A DNA stretch of 64,000 nt from Pseudonocardia kunmingensis (GTDB lineage Bacteria > Actinomycetota > Actinomycetes > Mycobacteriales > Pseudonocardiaceae): NCBI RefSeq assembly GCF_006716445.1, contig NZ_VFPA01000005.1, forward strand, positions 372,001 through 436,000, written 5' to 3'. The first letter of the stretch is position 1. Every line of letters starts with the position of its first letter. The position numbers and the translations under genes are program-made. The notes under the pieces are model-generated. The model did not search any database. It worked only from the letters and a program-made list of their open reading frames with translations, and was not told the origin of the DNA. Shown piece by piece: positions 8,354-16,863 of the stretch.

Positions 8354-9561
8354 CGGTTGCGCTTGCCGGTGGGACGCGCCGCCTTGCCGGACGGTGCCTG
8401 AGCGGCGGCGCGCTTCCCGCGGTGCTGCCCGCCCCCGCTCGGGGCCCGGCGCGCCGGGACGCTCGCCGCGGCGGCCATCGCGCGTTCCTTGCGCAGCTCC
8501 GTGGCGAGCACGCCGTCGTCGCCGATGTCGGGATCGGCCCCGCCCGCGTCCGGCGCGGCCGCCTTCTTCCGACGGGCCGCGACCCGCGCGGCCTGCTGCT
8601 GGAAGCGCGGGTCGCGCATCTTCAGGTCGACCAGGACCGGCGTGGCCAGCAGCAGCGACGAGATCACACCCGCGGTCATGCCGATCAGCTGCACGAGTGC
8701 GAAGTCGGCCAGCGTGCCGACGCCCAGCAGCCCGACGCCGATGACCATCAGCGCGAGCACCGGCAGCACCGCGAACAGCGAGGTGTTGATCGACCGGATC
8801 AGCGTCTGGTTCAGCGCGAGGTTCGCCGCCTCGGCGTAGGTGCGCCGGGTGAGCCCGAGGAGGCCGCGGGTGTTCTCCTTGACCTTGTCGAACACCACGA
8901 CCGTGTCGTACAGCGAGAACCCGAGGATCGTCAGCAGGCCGACCACCGTGGACGGCGTGACCTCGAACCCGATGAGCGAGTAGATGCCCGCGGTGACGAT
9001 GACGTCGTGCAGCAGCGCCACCAGCGCCGCCACCGCCATGGACCGCTCGAAGTAGAAGGCCAGGAAGACCGTGACGAGCACGAGGAACACCGCCAGCGCG
9101 ATGAGCGCCTGACGGGTGATCTGCCCGCCCCAGCTGCCGCTCACGGCGCTGTCGCTGATCACCTCGGGAGCCGGGGTGCCGGCGGCGCCGATCGGCTGGA
9201 ACGTGTCGAACAGCGCCTGCTTCAGCGCGAACAGCTGCGCCGGGTCGAGCGCCTCGGACCGGATGATGACCGACGCGGACGGACCCGTGCCGACCGACTG
9301 CACGGTCGCCGCCTCGACGCCGATCACCCGCTCGTAGACCGCCCGCACCGACTCCACGTCGGCGGGGGCCGCCGCCGTGGTGGCCGGGAACTGGATCTGC
9401 GTGCCCCCGGTGAAGTCGATCCCGAGGTTGAAGCCCCGGAAGACCATCGAGCCGATGCAGACGAGGATCAGCGCCGAGAAGGCGATGTACCAGATCTTCT
9501 TGCGTCCGACGATGTCGAACGCGCCCGTGCCGGTGTAGAGCCGCGTGAGGACTCCGGCCAC
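8350..9561 (-). CDS. secF: Protein translocase subunit SecF
   Basis: SecDF translocation accessory subunit, 403 residues. A first transmembrane helix (WYIAFSALILVCIGSMVF) is followed by the FNLGIDFTGGTQ signature, a periplasm-facing domain, then a five-helix RND-type bundle containing SLYDTVVVFDKVKENTR. The C-terminus is a basic, Ala/Arg/Lys-rich tail after about residue 315. The start chosen is GTG at 9561, only one base after the secD stop; a further upstream in-frame start would overlap secD by 50 bases and add a Pro-rich stretch not typical of SecF. Confidence 0.95.
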   Translation of the reverse strand: MAGVLTRLYTGTGAFDIVGRKKIWYIAFSALILVCIGSMVFRGFNLGIDFTGGTQIQFPATTAAAPADVESVRAVYERVIGVEAATVQSVGTGPSASVIIRSEALDPAQLFALKQALFDTFQPIGAAGTPAPEVISDSAVSGSWGGQITRQALIALAVFLVLVTVFLAFYFERSMAVAALVALLHDVIVTAGIYSLIGFEVTPSTVVGLLTILGFSLYDTVVVFDKVKENTRGLLGLTRRTYAEAANLALNQTLIRSINTSLFAVLPVLALMVIGVGLLGVGTLADFALVQLIGMTAGVISSLLLATPVLVDLKMRDPRFQQQAARVAARRKKAAAPDAGGADPDIGDDGVLATELRKERAMAAAASVPARRAPSGGGQHRGKRAAAQAPSGKAARPTGKRNR

Positions 9562-9562
9562 G

Positions 9563-11305
9563 TCAGGCTCCCTTCGATCGGCCGGCCACGGCGGTGGCGC
9601 GCCGGCGCTCGGCACCCGCGCGCGCCGCCTCGCCCAGCCCGGACAGGCCCGGGCTGCTGAACACCCGGGACTTCGCCGCCAGCGCCACCAGCGGGTGCGT
9701 CACCAGGAACACCACGATCAGGTCGAGCACCGTGGACAGCCCGAGGGTGAACGCGAAGCCGCGCACCTGCCCGACGGCCAGCAGGTACAGCACCGCGGCC
9801 GCGAGGAAGCTCACCGCGTCGGCGGACAGGATCGTGCGCCGCGCGCGGACCCACCCGCGCGGCACCGCCGAGCGGAACGTGCGGCCCTCGCGCATCTCGT
9901 CCTTCAACCGTTCGAAGTAGATGATGAACGAGTCGGCCGTGATGCCGATGGCCACGATGAACCCGGCGACCCCGGCCAGGTCGAGCGTGAAACCGATCCA
10001 GCGCCCCAGCAGCACGAGCACGCCGTAGACGATCACGCCGGAGAGCACCAGCGACAGGATCGTGAGCACGCCGAGCACGCGGTAGTAGAAGAGGCTGTAG
10101 ATGAACACCAGCCCCAACCCGATCGCGCCGGCGAGCAGCCCGGCCTGCAGCGAGGCCAGCCCGAGCGTGGCGGAGACGGTCTGCGCCTCCGAGGACTCGA
10201 AGGACAGCGGCAGGGAGCCGTAGCGCAGGACGCTCGCGAGCTGTTCGGCGTCCTCCTGGTTGAACTGCCCGCTGATCTCGGTGGCGCCGAAGATCGGCTG
10301 GTTGATGCTCGGGGCGGACACCACCTCGGTGTCGAGGGTGAACGCCACCTGCTTGCCGACGTTGTTGGTCGTGTACTCGCCCCAGATCTGGGCGCCCTGG
10401 CTCTCGAACGTCAGGCTCACGACGTACCCGACCCCCTGCGCGTCCGGCGCGGCCTGGGCGCTCGCGATCTCGGTGCCCTCCAGGAACGAGGGGCCGAGCA
10501 CGTACTTCTCGGTGCCGTCCTGGTTGCACGCCACCAGCGGGAGCGTCGGGTCGTCGTAGCCGCGCAGCGGGTCCTGGGCGTTGCAGTCCAGCGCCATCAG
10601 CGCGGCTTCCTGCGTGGCCGGGTCGGTGCTCTGCCGCGTGGCGCGCGCGGCGTCGATCGCGGCGGCGAGCTCGGGATCCGCCGGTCCGGCGGGCGGCGCC
10701 GAGCCCGGTGCCGGCGCAGGCGCCGGCTCGGGCGTCGGCGGTGGCGGGGGGTCCTGCAGCGGCTCGGTGTGCGCGACCGGGGCCACCTCCCGCTCGACCG
10801 GCGCTCCCCCGCCACCCATGCCCTGCGGCTGCGGTGCGGGCTCGGCCGGCGGAGCGCCGGGCTCCGCGGCGGGCGGGGCTCCCGGCTCACCGGCGGGCGG
10901 CGCAGGCGGTGCCGGCGGGGTGGCCGCGAACGGGCCCGCGATCACCTCGCGGAACCGCAGCTGGGCGGTCTGGCCCAGGTTGCGGGCCTGCTCGCCCTCC
11001 TGGCCGGGCACGGTGATCGTCAGGTTGCTGCCGTCCAGCACGACCTCGGCGCCACTCACGCCGAGGCCGTTGACGCGCTGCTCGATGATCTGCTGCGCCT
11101 GCACCAGCTGGTCGCGCGGGGGCTCGGCGCCCGTCTCCGTGCGGGGCTGCAGCGTGACGCGGGTGCCGCCCTGCAGGTCGATGCCCAGCTTCGGGGTGGC
11201 GTTGCCGTCGCCGGTGAAGAACACCAGCGAGTAGAGCACCGCGACGACGCCGACGAACGCCGCCAGGTAGCGCCAGGGACGGATGTGCCCCGGGGTGGTT
11301 GCCAC
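9563..11305 (-). CDS. secD: Protein translocase subunit SecD
   Basis: SecDF subunit that uses the proton-motive force to complete export, 580 residues. It has an N-terminal helix (WRYLAAFVGVVAVLYSLVFF), the LGIDLQGGTRVTL signature, a large external P1 domain and a six-helix C-terminal bundle with DSFIIYFERLKDE. Between the first and second halves of the external domain (about residues 125-205) lies a Pro/Ala/Gly-rich insert, longer than in most bacteria but typical in kind of actinobacteria. Upstream is yajC; downstream secF begins one base after the stop. Confidence 0.96.
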   Translation of the reverse strand: MATTPGHIRPWRYLAAFVGVVAVLYSLVFFTGDGNATPKLGIDLQGGTRVTLQPRTETGAEPPRDQLVQAQQIIEQRVNGLGVSGAEVVLDGSNLTITVPGQEGEQARNLGQTAQLRFREVIAGPFAATPPAPPAPPAGEPGAPPAAEPGAPPAEPAPQPQGMGGGGAPVEREVAPVAHTEPLQDPPPPPTPEPAPAPAPGSAPPAGPADPELAAAIDAARATRQSTDPATQEAALMALDCNAQDPLRGYDDPTLPLVACNQDGTEKYVLGPSFLEGTEIASAQAAPDAQGVGYVVSLTFESQGAQIWGEYTTNNVGKQVAFTLDTEVVSAPSINQPIFGATEISGQFNQEDAEQLASVLRYGSLPLSFESSEAQTVSATLGLASLQAGLLAGAIGLGLVFIYSLFYYRVLGVLTILSLVLSGVIVYGVLVLLGRWIGFTLDLAGVAGFIVAIGITADSFIIYFERLKDEMREGRTFRSAVPRGWVRARRTILSADAVSFLAAAVLYLLAVGQVRGFAFTLGLSTVLDLIVVFLVTHPLVALAAKSRVFSSPGLSGLGEAARAGAERRRATAVAGRSKGA

Positions 11306-11369
11306 TGCTTGCGATCTCTTCCTTGTCAGGTGCGACCCGTGCGGCCGACCGGGTGGTGCGCGGGCGCGG

Positions 11370-11744
11370 TCAGGTGCGGGGCGTGCCGTTCGCGGAGTCG
11401 TCCTTCTCCAGCGACGCCCCCTTGTCCAGCGACACCTCGGGCTCGGCGGGCGCCTCGACCGCGGTGGTGTCGTCCCCGGCGGGCAGCGCGACCTTCTCGC
11501 GGACGGCGCCGCGGACCCACGTGGTGACGACGCCGTCGGCGACCTCGAGGTCGATGGTGTCCTCGTAGGAGGCGTCGACGACCGTGCCGCGCAGGCCCGA
11601 GGTGGTCATCACGACGTCACCGGGCTCGAGCGAGGCCTGCAGGTCCTTCATCTCCTGCATCTGCCGCTTCTGGCGCCGGCCGGACAGGAAGATCGGGATG
11701 AACAGCAGCAGGATCAGCAGGGGGAAGAGCAGTGAGATGTCCAT
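11370..11744 (-). CDS. yajC: Preprotein translocase subunit YajC
   Basis: Small 124-residue SecDF-YajC partner. One N-terminal transmembrane helix (FPLLILLLFIPIFLS) is followed by the family motif RRQKRQMQEMKDLQASLEPG and GDVVMTTSGLRGTV. The acidic tail from about residue 85 (AVEAPAEPEVSLDKG) is variable. It sits 64 bases upstream of secD on the same strand, as expected for the operon. Confidence 0.95.
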   Translation of the reverse strand: MDISLLFPLLILLLFIPIFLSGRRQKRQMQEMKDLQASLEPGDVVMTTSGLRGTVVDASYEDTIDLEVADGVVTTWVRGAVREKVALPAGDDTTAVEAPAEPEVSLDKGASLEKDDSANGTPRT

Positions 11745-11808
11745 GGTCTTTTCTCAGGTCTCCGAATCTCCGCACGTCGAGAGCCACCCGAGTCTGCCAG
11801 CCCCCGCC

Positions 11809-12852
11809 TCAGAACAACGCGGGAGGTCCGCCCGGGGTGACGTCCGGGGGCGCAGCGATGCCCAGATGTGACCAGGCGGCGGCAGTGGCCACCCGGCCGC
11901 GTGGCGTGCGGGCCAGCATGCCCGCCCGCACCAGGTACGGCTCGCAGACCTCCTCGACGGTACCCGGTTCCTCGCCCACCGCCACCGCCAGCGTCGACAC
12001 GCCCACCGGTCCACCGCCGAACGACCGCACGAGCGCGCCCAGCACGGCACGGTCGAGGCGGTCGAGGCCCAGCTCGTCGACGTCGTAGACGGCGAGCGCG
12101 TCCTGGGCCACGCGCCGGGTGACGGCGCCGTCGGCGCGCACCTCCGCGAAGTCGCGGACCCGGCGCAGCAGCCGGTTCGCGATCCGCGGCGTGCCGCGCG
12201 ACCGCAGCGCGATCTCCTCGGCGCCGTCCGGGCGCAGGTCGACGTCCAGGATCGGCGCGGCGCGGCGCAGCACCTGCTCCAGCTCCGCGGGCTCGTAGAA
12301 CTCCATGTGCGCGGTGAAGCCGAAGCGGTCCCGCAACGGCCCGGTGAGCGAACCGGACCGGGTCGTGGCCCCGACGAGGGTGAACGGCGCGATGTCGAGC
12401 GGGATGGACGTGGCGCCCGGGCCCTTGCCGACCACGACGTCGACCCGGAAGTCCTCCATCGCGAGGTAGAGCATCTCCTCCGCGGGGCGGGCGGTGCGGT
12501 GGATCTCGTCGATGAACAGGACGTCGCCCGGCTCGAGGTTCGACAGCATCGCGGCGAGGTCGCCGGCCCGTTCCAGCGCGGGCCCGGACGTCAGCCGGAT
12601 CGCGGCGCCGAGCTCGGCGGCCACGATGAGCGCGAGGCTGGTCTTGCCCAGGCCGGGCGGGCCCGACAGCAGGATGTGGTCGGGCGGCTGGCCGCGGCGA
12701 CGGGCCCCCTCCAGCACCAGCTGCAGCTGCTCGCGCACGCGCGGCTGCCCGACGAACTCGTCCAGCGAGCGGGGCCGCAGCGACGCGTCGGCCTCCACGT
12801 CCTCCGGTTCGGGGCCCGGGGTCAGGGCGAGCTCGTCCACCGGGTCGGTCAC
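11809..12852 (-). CDS. ruvB: Holliday junction branch migration helicase RuvB
   Basis: AAA+ motor of the RuvAB complex, 347 residues. Walker A GPPGLGKT at about 64-71, Walker B VLFIDEIH at 111-118, sensor motif GATTRSG and a C-terminal winged-helix domain. The GTG start at 12852 overlaps the ruvA stop (GTGA). Last gene of the ruvC-ruvA-ruvB operon, probably SOS-induced through the box upstream of ruvC. Confidence 0.97.
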   Translation of the reverse strand: MTDPVDELALTPGPEPEDVEADASLRPRSLDEFVGQPRVREQLQLVLEGARRRGQPPDHILLSGPPGLGKTSLALIVAAELGAAIRLTSGPALERAGDLAAMLSNLEPGDVLFIDEIHRTARPAEEMLYLAMEDFRVDVVVGKGPGATSIPLDIAPFTLVGATTRSGSLTGPLRDRFGFTAHMEFYEPAELEQVLRRAAPILDVDLRPDGAEEIALRSRGTPRIANRLLRRVRDFAEVRADGAVTRRVAQDALAVYDVDELGLDRLDRAVLGALVRSFGGGPVGVSTLAVAVGEEPGTVEEVCEPYLVRAGMLARTPRGRVATAAAWSHLGIAAPPDVTPGGPPALF

Positions 12853-13451
12853 CGGCCCTTCCCGCCCAGCCGGGTCAGGGCCGCGCGCAGCAGTGCGCTC
12901 GTGTCCGCGGACCCGTCGTCGCCCAGCACCCGCTCGACCGCCTGCTCGGCGGGCTTCGCCGCGAACCCGAGGCCCACGAGCGCCTCCACCACCTGGTCGC
13001 GCCGCGGGTCGGCCCCGTTCCCGGCGGGCAGCGTCGCAGGCGCTGCGGCCGGCGCCACGACCTTGTCGCGCAGCTCGAGGGCCAGCCGCTCGGCCCCCTT
13101 GCGGCCGATACCGGGCACGCGCGTCAGCGTGGCCAGGTCCCCGTCGACGAGGGCACGGCGCAGTGCGTCGGGGTTCAGCACGGCGAGGGTGGCCAGCGCG
13201 ATCCGCGGCCCGATCCCGCTCACGGTCTGCAGCAGCCCGAACAGCTCCCGCTCCTCGTCGTCGGCGAACCCGAACAGCGTGAGCGAGTCCTCCCGCACCA
13301 CGAGGGCGGTGGCGAGCCTGCCCTGCTCGCCGCGGCGCAGCCCGGCGAGCGTGCCCGGCGTCGCCTGCACGGCGAACCCGACCCCGCCGACCTCCACGAC
13401 GGCGTGGTCGAGCCCGATCTCCAGGACCTCCCCGCGCAGCGAGCTGATCAC
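12849..13451 (-). CDS. ruvA: Holliday junction DNA-binding protein RuvA
   Basis: Tetrameric junction-binding partner of RuvB, 200 residues. OB-fold start ISSLRGEVLEIG, helix-hairpin-helix motifs TVSGIGPRIALATL and RVPGIGRKGAERL, and a C-terminal domain III (VVEALVGLGFAAKPAEQA) that contacts RuvB. The GTG start at 13451 was chosen because it overlaps the ruvC stop (GTGA) and gives the family N-terminus; the open frame continues upstream but reads antisense-like Arg/Gly-rich sequence. Confidence 0.96.
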   Translation of the reverse strand: MISSLRGEVLEIGLDHAVVEVGGVGFAVQATPGTLAGLRRGEQGRLATALVVREDSLTLFGFADDEERELFGLLQTVSGIGPRIALATLAVLNPDALRRALVDGDLATLTRVPGIGRKGAERLALELRDKVVAPAAAPATLPAGNGADPRRDQVVEALVGLGFAAKPAEQAVERVLGDDGSADTSALLRAALTRLGGKGR

Positions 13452-14035
13452 GACGCCTCCCCCGCCGCGGCGAGCCGCGCCCGCTGGGCGGCCGCCAGGC
13501 GCGCCTTGTGCGCCCGCGCCAGCTCCGCCGACCGCGCCTGCGCCTGGGCCATGCGGTCGAGCATCGGCGCCCGCCAGCAGTGGCAGATCGCCAGGGCGAG
13601 GGCGTCGGCCGCGTCGGCGGGCCGCGGGGCCTCCTCGAGCGCCAGCAACCGCGTGACCATGGCCGTGACCTGCTCCTTGCCGGCCCGCCCCTCCCCCGTG
13701 ACGGCGGCCTTCACCTCGCTGGGCGTGTGGAACGCGACCGCCAGCCCCGCTTTCGCGGCGAGCATCGCGACGACGCCGCTGACCTGCGCCGTGCCCATCA
13801 CCGTGCGCACGTTGTGCTGGCTGAACACCCGCTCGACCGCCACGACGTCGGGCCGGTGCCGCTCGATCCAGCGCTCCACCTCGACGCCCACGGCCAGCAG
13901 CCGCTCCGGCAGCGGTGCGTCGGGAGGGGTGCGCACGACGTCCACCGCCACCGCTCGCACCCGGCGCCCGCCGGACCCGTCGACGACCCCGAGACCACAC
14001 CGGGTCAGCCCCGGGTCGACGCCGAGCACCCGCAC
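13448..14035 (-). CDS. ruvC: Crossover junction endodeoxyribonuclease RuvC
   Basis: Holliday junction resolvase, 195 residues. MRVLGVDPGLTRCG holds the first catalytic aspartate (D7); AVERVFSQHN and DAADALALAICH hold the other acidic residues. The Ala/Arg-rich tail after about residue 165 is longer than in E. coli RuvC. First gene of ruvCAB; a LexA-type palindrome lies 26 bases before its ATG. Confidence 0.96.
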   Translation of the reverse strand: MRVLGVDPGLTRCGLGVVDGSGGRRVRAVAVDVVRTPPDAPLPERLLAVGVEVERWIERHRPDVVAVERVFSQHNVRTVMGTAQVSGVVAMLAAKAGLAVAFHTPSEVKAAVTGEGRAGKEQVTAMVTRLLALEEAPRPADAADALALAICHCWRAPMLDRMAQAQARSAELARAHKARLAAAQRARLAAAGEAS

Positions 14036-14060
14036 AGAATCCCCTCCCGATCCCCCGACC

Positions 14061-14076
14061 GCGAACAGTCGTTCGA
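14061..14076. promoter_or_regulatory. SOS (LexA) box upstream of ruvCAB
   Basis: GCGAACAGTCGTTCGA contains a perfect CGAAC-N4-GTTCG palindrome and matches the actinobacterial LexA consensus TCGAAC-N4-GTTCGA at all but the first base. It is 26-41 bases upstream of ruvC, the expected place for LexA repression of this DNA-repair operon. Confidence 0.85.
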
Positions 14077-14139
14077 GGGGAGGCTACCGGCGCCCCGCCA
14101 CGCCGCCCCGGGGGACGCGCCGGGGCCACCTGACCACAC

Positions 14140-14505
14140 TCACACCCGGTCGTTGACCAGCAGCTGGCGCCCCTCCGGGTCGGTCACCCGGATGTAGCTG
14201 CCCCACGGCTCGGTCACCGGGTCGGTCACCTCCACGCCTGCGGCCCGCAGCTGCGCGGCGGTGCCGGCGAGGTCGGCGCAGGCGAACGTCATGGGGTAGG
14301 CGGGGTCGGGTTCGCGCCCGCAGTCGGCCGCGGCGCTGAGCACCACCGAGGTGCCGCCGTCCGGCGGGGCCACCTCCACCCAGCGGGCGCCCGGCCACAT
14401 CTCGGCGTCGCGCACCACCTCGAACCCGAGCCGGTCGACGAAGAACGCCGCCATGCGGTCCTGGTCGGCGACCGCGACGATCGCGGCCGCCACGCGGGAG
14501 ATCAC
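14140..14505 (-). CDS. VOC-family (glyoxalase/bleomycin-resistance fold) protein
   Basis: A 121-residue vicinal-oxygen-chelate protein with the fold pattern MAAFFVDRLGFEVV near the N-terminus, a central RWVEVAPPDGGTSVVL strand and the end motif GSYIRVTDPEGRQLLV. Reaction unknown; such proteins may bind toxic electrophiles or antibiotics, or catalyse metal-dependent chemistry. The GTG start at 14505 overlaps the stop of the upstream VOC gene (GTGA), so the two are probably co-translated and could work as a pair. Confidence 0.88.
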   Translation of the reverse strand: MISRVAAAIVAVADQDRMAAFFVDRLGFEVVRDAEMWPGARWVEVAPPDGGTSVVLSAAADCGREPDPAYPMTFACADLAGTAAQLRAAGVEVTDPVTEPWGSYIRVTDPEGRQLLVNDRV

Positions 14506-14939
14506 GACTCGTCCCCGGTGTGCTGGGTGAGGCTGAACCAGTTGCCCGAGTCGTCGCGGAAGATCGCCTCCACCCCGTAGGGCCGGCTCGCCGGCTCCTG
14601 GGTGAAGACCACCCCGCGCGCCGACAGCTCCTCGTAGGTCTTCTGCACGTCGTCGGTGGCCATCACCCCGGTGCCCAGCGCCCCCTTCGCCACGAGCGCG
14701 CGGATCTGCTCGGCGCTCGCGTCGTCGTTGCCCATCCGCGGGTCGGCCAGGATGATCTCGACGTCCGGCTGGTCGGCCGGGCCGACCGTCAGCCACCGGA
14801 ATCCCGCTCTCGCGCCCTCGAACTCGCCGCCCATGCTGACGTCGGCGCGCACCGCGAAGCCCAGCTTCTCGGTGTAGAACGCCTTCGCCCGGTCCTGGTC
14901 CAGCACGTAGATGCAGGTGTGCGACAGCTTCCTAATCAT
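14502..14939 (-). CDS. VOC-family protein, probable target of the adjacent AraC regulator
   Basis: A 145-residue single-domain VOC protein: HTCIYVLDQDRAKAFYTEKL at the start, RWLTVGPADQPDVEIIL in the middle and a C-terminal FRDDSGNWFSLTQH. This pattern matches glyoxalase-like proteins often annotated as lactoylglutathione lyase relatives, but activity is not established. It follows a small AraC-type regulator on the same strand by 10 bases and overlaps the second VOC gene, forming an apparent three-gene unit. Confidence 0.9.
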   Translation of the reverse strand: MIRKLSHTCIYVLDQDRAKAFYTEKLGFAVRADVSMGGEFEGARAGFRWLTVGPADQPDVEIILADPRMGNDDASAEQIRALVAKGALGTGVMATDDVQKTYEELSARGVVFTQEPASRPYGVEAIFRDDSGNWFSLTQHTGDES

Positions 14940-14949
14940 GCCCGGGAGG

Positions 14950-15405
14950 CTAGGACCGCGGCGTGTCCGGTGGCTTCTCCGGAATTGCGGTCCCGGGCCG
15001 GTTCCAGGCCATCACGAAGCACCCGGGGATCCGCGCCGCCCCGCGCGCGGCGTGCACCCGGCGGTACTCCGTGGGCGAGGCCCCGACCAGCTCGGAGAAC
15101 CGCGCGCTGAACGATCCCAGGCTCGTGAACCCCACGAGGTGGCAGACCTCGGTGACGGTGAGGTTGGCCGACCGCAGCAGGTCCTGCGCCCGCTCGACCC
15201 GCCTGCGGGTGAGGTACCGGCCGGGCGTCTCGCCGTAGGCCTCCTTGAAGCCGCGGGCGAAGTGGTACCGGGAGAACCCGGCTGCCCGGGCCATCGCGTC
15301 GAGGTCCAGCGGCTCGGCGAAGTGCCGGTCGATCAGGTCGCGCGCCCGCCGCAGGTGGAACACGGCGGGGACGACGGGCCCGGGCATGGGCCCATCGTCC
15401 CGCAC
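14950..15405 (-). CDS. Short AraC-family transcriptional regulator
   Basis: A 151-residue protein with two helix-turn-helix motifs of the AraC/XylS family: LDAMARAAGFSRYHFARGFK and VTEVCHLVGFTSLGSFSARF, ending in the family signature PTEYRR. It has no N-terminal effector domain, only about 15 residues before the HTH region, so it resembles stand-alone MarA/SoxS-like activators. The C-terminal tail (about 120-151) is unusual. Probably controls the two VOC genes directly downstream. Confidence 0.9.
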   Translation of the reverse strand: MRDDGPMPGPVVPAVFHLRRARDLIDRHFAEPLDLDAMARAAGFSRYHFARGFKEAYGETPGRYLTRRRVERAQDLLRSANLTVTEVCHLVGFTSLGSFSARFSELVGASPTEYRRVHAARGAARIPGCFVMAWNRPGTAIPEKPPDTPRS

Positions 15406-15530
15406 CGACTACCTGCTCGGGGACGACCGGCTGCCCGGCGGCCGGGACCGGCTCTCCGGTGGACCGCTCGCCCGCGGACCGCCGGTCCCACTCGGCCCGC
15501 ACGTCCGCCGCGGTGGGCCGGGATATGAGG

Positions 15531-15808
15531 CTGGATCGGCACCAGCAGGCCGCCGACGAGGATGTCGTAGGCCACCGTCAGCGCGGCCACCACGTCCTGC
15601 AGCAGGCAGGCGATCACGATCACCACGACCCCGAACCCGGCGATCAGCAGCCGGTTGCCGCGCACGTGCTCGTCCTCCGACCCGGTCTGCGACCGCCACC
15701 GCCGCGCGATGTCCTGCCCGAACACCGTGGCCGTGGCGATCAGCGCGCCGCCGGCGGTGGACATGACGGCGGCCAGCGCCGCGGCGAGCACCATCCCAGC
15801 GGGCCACG
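15531..15808 (-). pseudogene. Internal fragment of a sodium:solute symporter gene
   Basis: Minus-strand translation over this stretch gives a clear symporter fragment: GMVLAAALAAVMSTAGGALI, then ATATVFGQDIARRW and VAYDILVGGLLVPI. The 5' half is missing (sequence becomes unrelated right of about 15808) and the homology stops on the left after VPI, where other-frame Arg-rich sequence follows. Remains of a dead SSS-family transporter gene. The 125 bases to its left (15406-15530) hold nothing I can identify. Confidence 0.75.
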
Positions 15809-15819
15809 CCGGGGCTGCG

Positions 15820-16077
15820 CGCGGTGAACACCCGCTGCCAGATGTCCTGGACGCCGTAGGCCGCGGCGAGTTGCTGCGCACGCTCACCGCGTTCCTCGAG
15901 CACAACGGTCGCTGGGCGGCCACCGCCGTCGCGCTGCAGGTCCATCGGCACACGGTGCGCAACCGCGTCGCGACCGTGGAGGAGCTGACCGGCCGCCGGC
16001 TCGGCACCGCGCACGACCGGCAGGAGCTGTGGCTCGCCCTGCGCGCCCGCGACCTCGCCCGCCTGTCCGACAGCTGA
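15820..16077 (+). pseudogene. C-terminal remnant of a PucR-family regulator
   Basis: The frame ending at TGA 16075-16077 carries the C-terminal helix-turn-helix of PucR/CdaR-type regulators: LLRTLTAFLEHNGRWAATAV followed by LQVHRHTVRNRVATVEELTG and LWLALRARDL. Only about 85 residues remain; the N-terminal sensor part is absent and sequence to the left is antisense to the symporter fragment. The reading frame stays open further left, so a chimeric protein might still be made, but a functional regulator is unlikely. Confidence 0.75.
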
Positions 16078-16093
16078 TGTTCCCCGGAACATC
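16076..16093. promoter_or_regulatory. Perfect palindrome upstream of the methyltransferase gene
   Basis: GATGTTCC-CC-GGAACATC, 8-bp perfect arms, overlaps the stop of the PucR remnant and lies 36 bases before the methyltransferase start. It is too short for a strong terminator and looks like a binding site for a dimeric regulator. Confidence 0.4.
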
Positions 16094-16129
16094 ACCCGCC
16101 GCGCCCACGCTGCTCCCTAGGGTCGCGGC

Positions 16130-16714
16130 GTGAGCGACGGGCGAGTGCTGTTCCAAGAGTTCCTGCGGGCGCCGACCCGCGTCGCGACCGTGACGGCCAG
16201 CTCGGACGCGCTGGTCGCCGCGCTGCTCGCGCCGCACCGCTTCGGCGGCGCGCCGGTCGTCGTGGAGCTGGGCGCCGGCACCGGGCGGGTCACCGACGCG
16301 CTGCAGCGCCGTCTCGGCCCGGCCGCGCGCCACGTCGCCATCGAGATCAACCCGGTGCTCGCCGGCCGGCTCGCCGACCGCCACCCGGGCGTCACCGTCG
16401 TCGCCGCGGACGCCGCCCGCCTGCCCGCGGTGCTGGCCGAGCACGGCGTCGAACGGGTGGACGCGCTGGTCAGCCTCCTGCCGTGGTCGGCGTACGCGGC
16501 CGCGCCGGTGCCGGAGCTCGCCGCGAGCGTCCTCGCGCCGTCGGGCACCTTCACCCAGGTCACCCTGCGCGGTCTGCACCTGCTCCCGCCGGCCCGCCGG
16601 CAGCGGCGCGACCTGCGTACCGCGTTCGGCGAGGTCACCGGCAGCGCCACGGTCTGGCGGAACCTGCCGCCCGCCCGCATCCTGATCGCGCGGTCACCCC
16701 GGCACTCACGCTGA
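16130..16714 (+). CDS. Class I SAM-dependent methyltransferase (phospholipid N-methyltransferase-like)
   Basis: A 194-residue Rossmann-fold methyltransferase. Motif I VVELGAGTGRV is at 43-53, followed by an acidic residue in AIEINPVLAGRL and VVAADAARLPAV. The N-terminal LFQEFLRAPTRVATVTASS and the SLLPWSAY segment resemble PmtA-like enzymes that methylate phosphatidylethanolamine and rRNA-dimethylase relatives; substrate is inferred, not shown. GTG start at 16130. It stands alone after the deletion scar. Confidence 0.85.
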   Translation: MSDGRVLFQEFLRAPTRVATVTASSDALVAALLAPHRFGGAPVVVELGAGTGRVTDALQRRLGPAARHVAIEINPVLAGRLADRHPGVTVVAADAARLPAVLAEHGVERVDALVSLLPWSAYAAAPVPELAASVLAPSGTFTQVTLRGLHLLPPARRQRRDLRTAFGEVTGSATVWRNLPPARILIARSPRHSR

Positions 16715-16863
16715 CCACGATGGCAGCGCGGCCCGGGCTGGGTCCTGCGCCCGGATCTGGTGCAGACCCTGACCGGCGAGGCCGGGGCTCCGCCCGTGGT
16801 GCGCTTGCGCAGCAGGATTTCCCTGACAGCAGCTGTCACGGTTCGTGCGTAACGTCCGCAGCC

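Noticed and set aside
5615..8401. Plus-strand open frame of 928 codons over rel and apt
   Set aside because: Antisense shadow of two well-supported genes.
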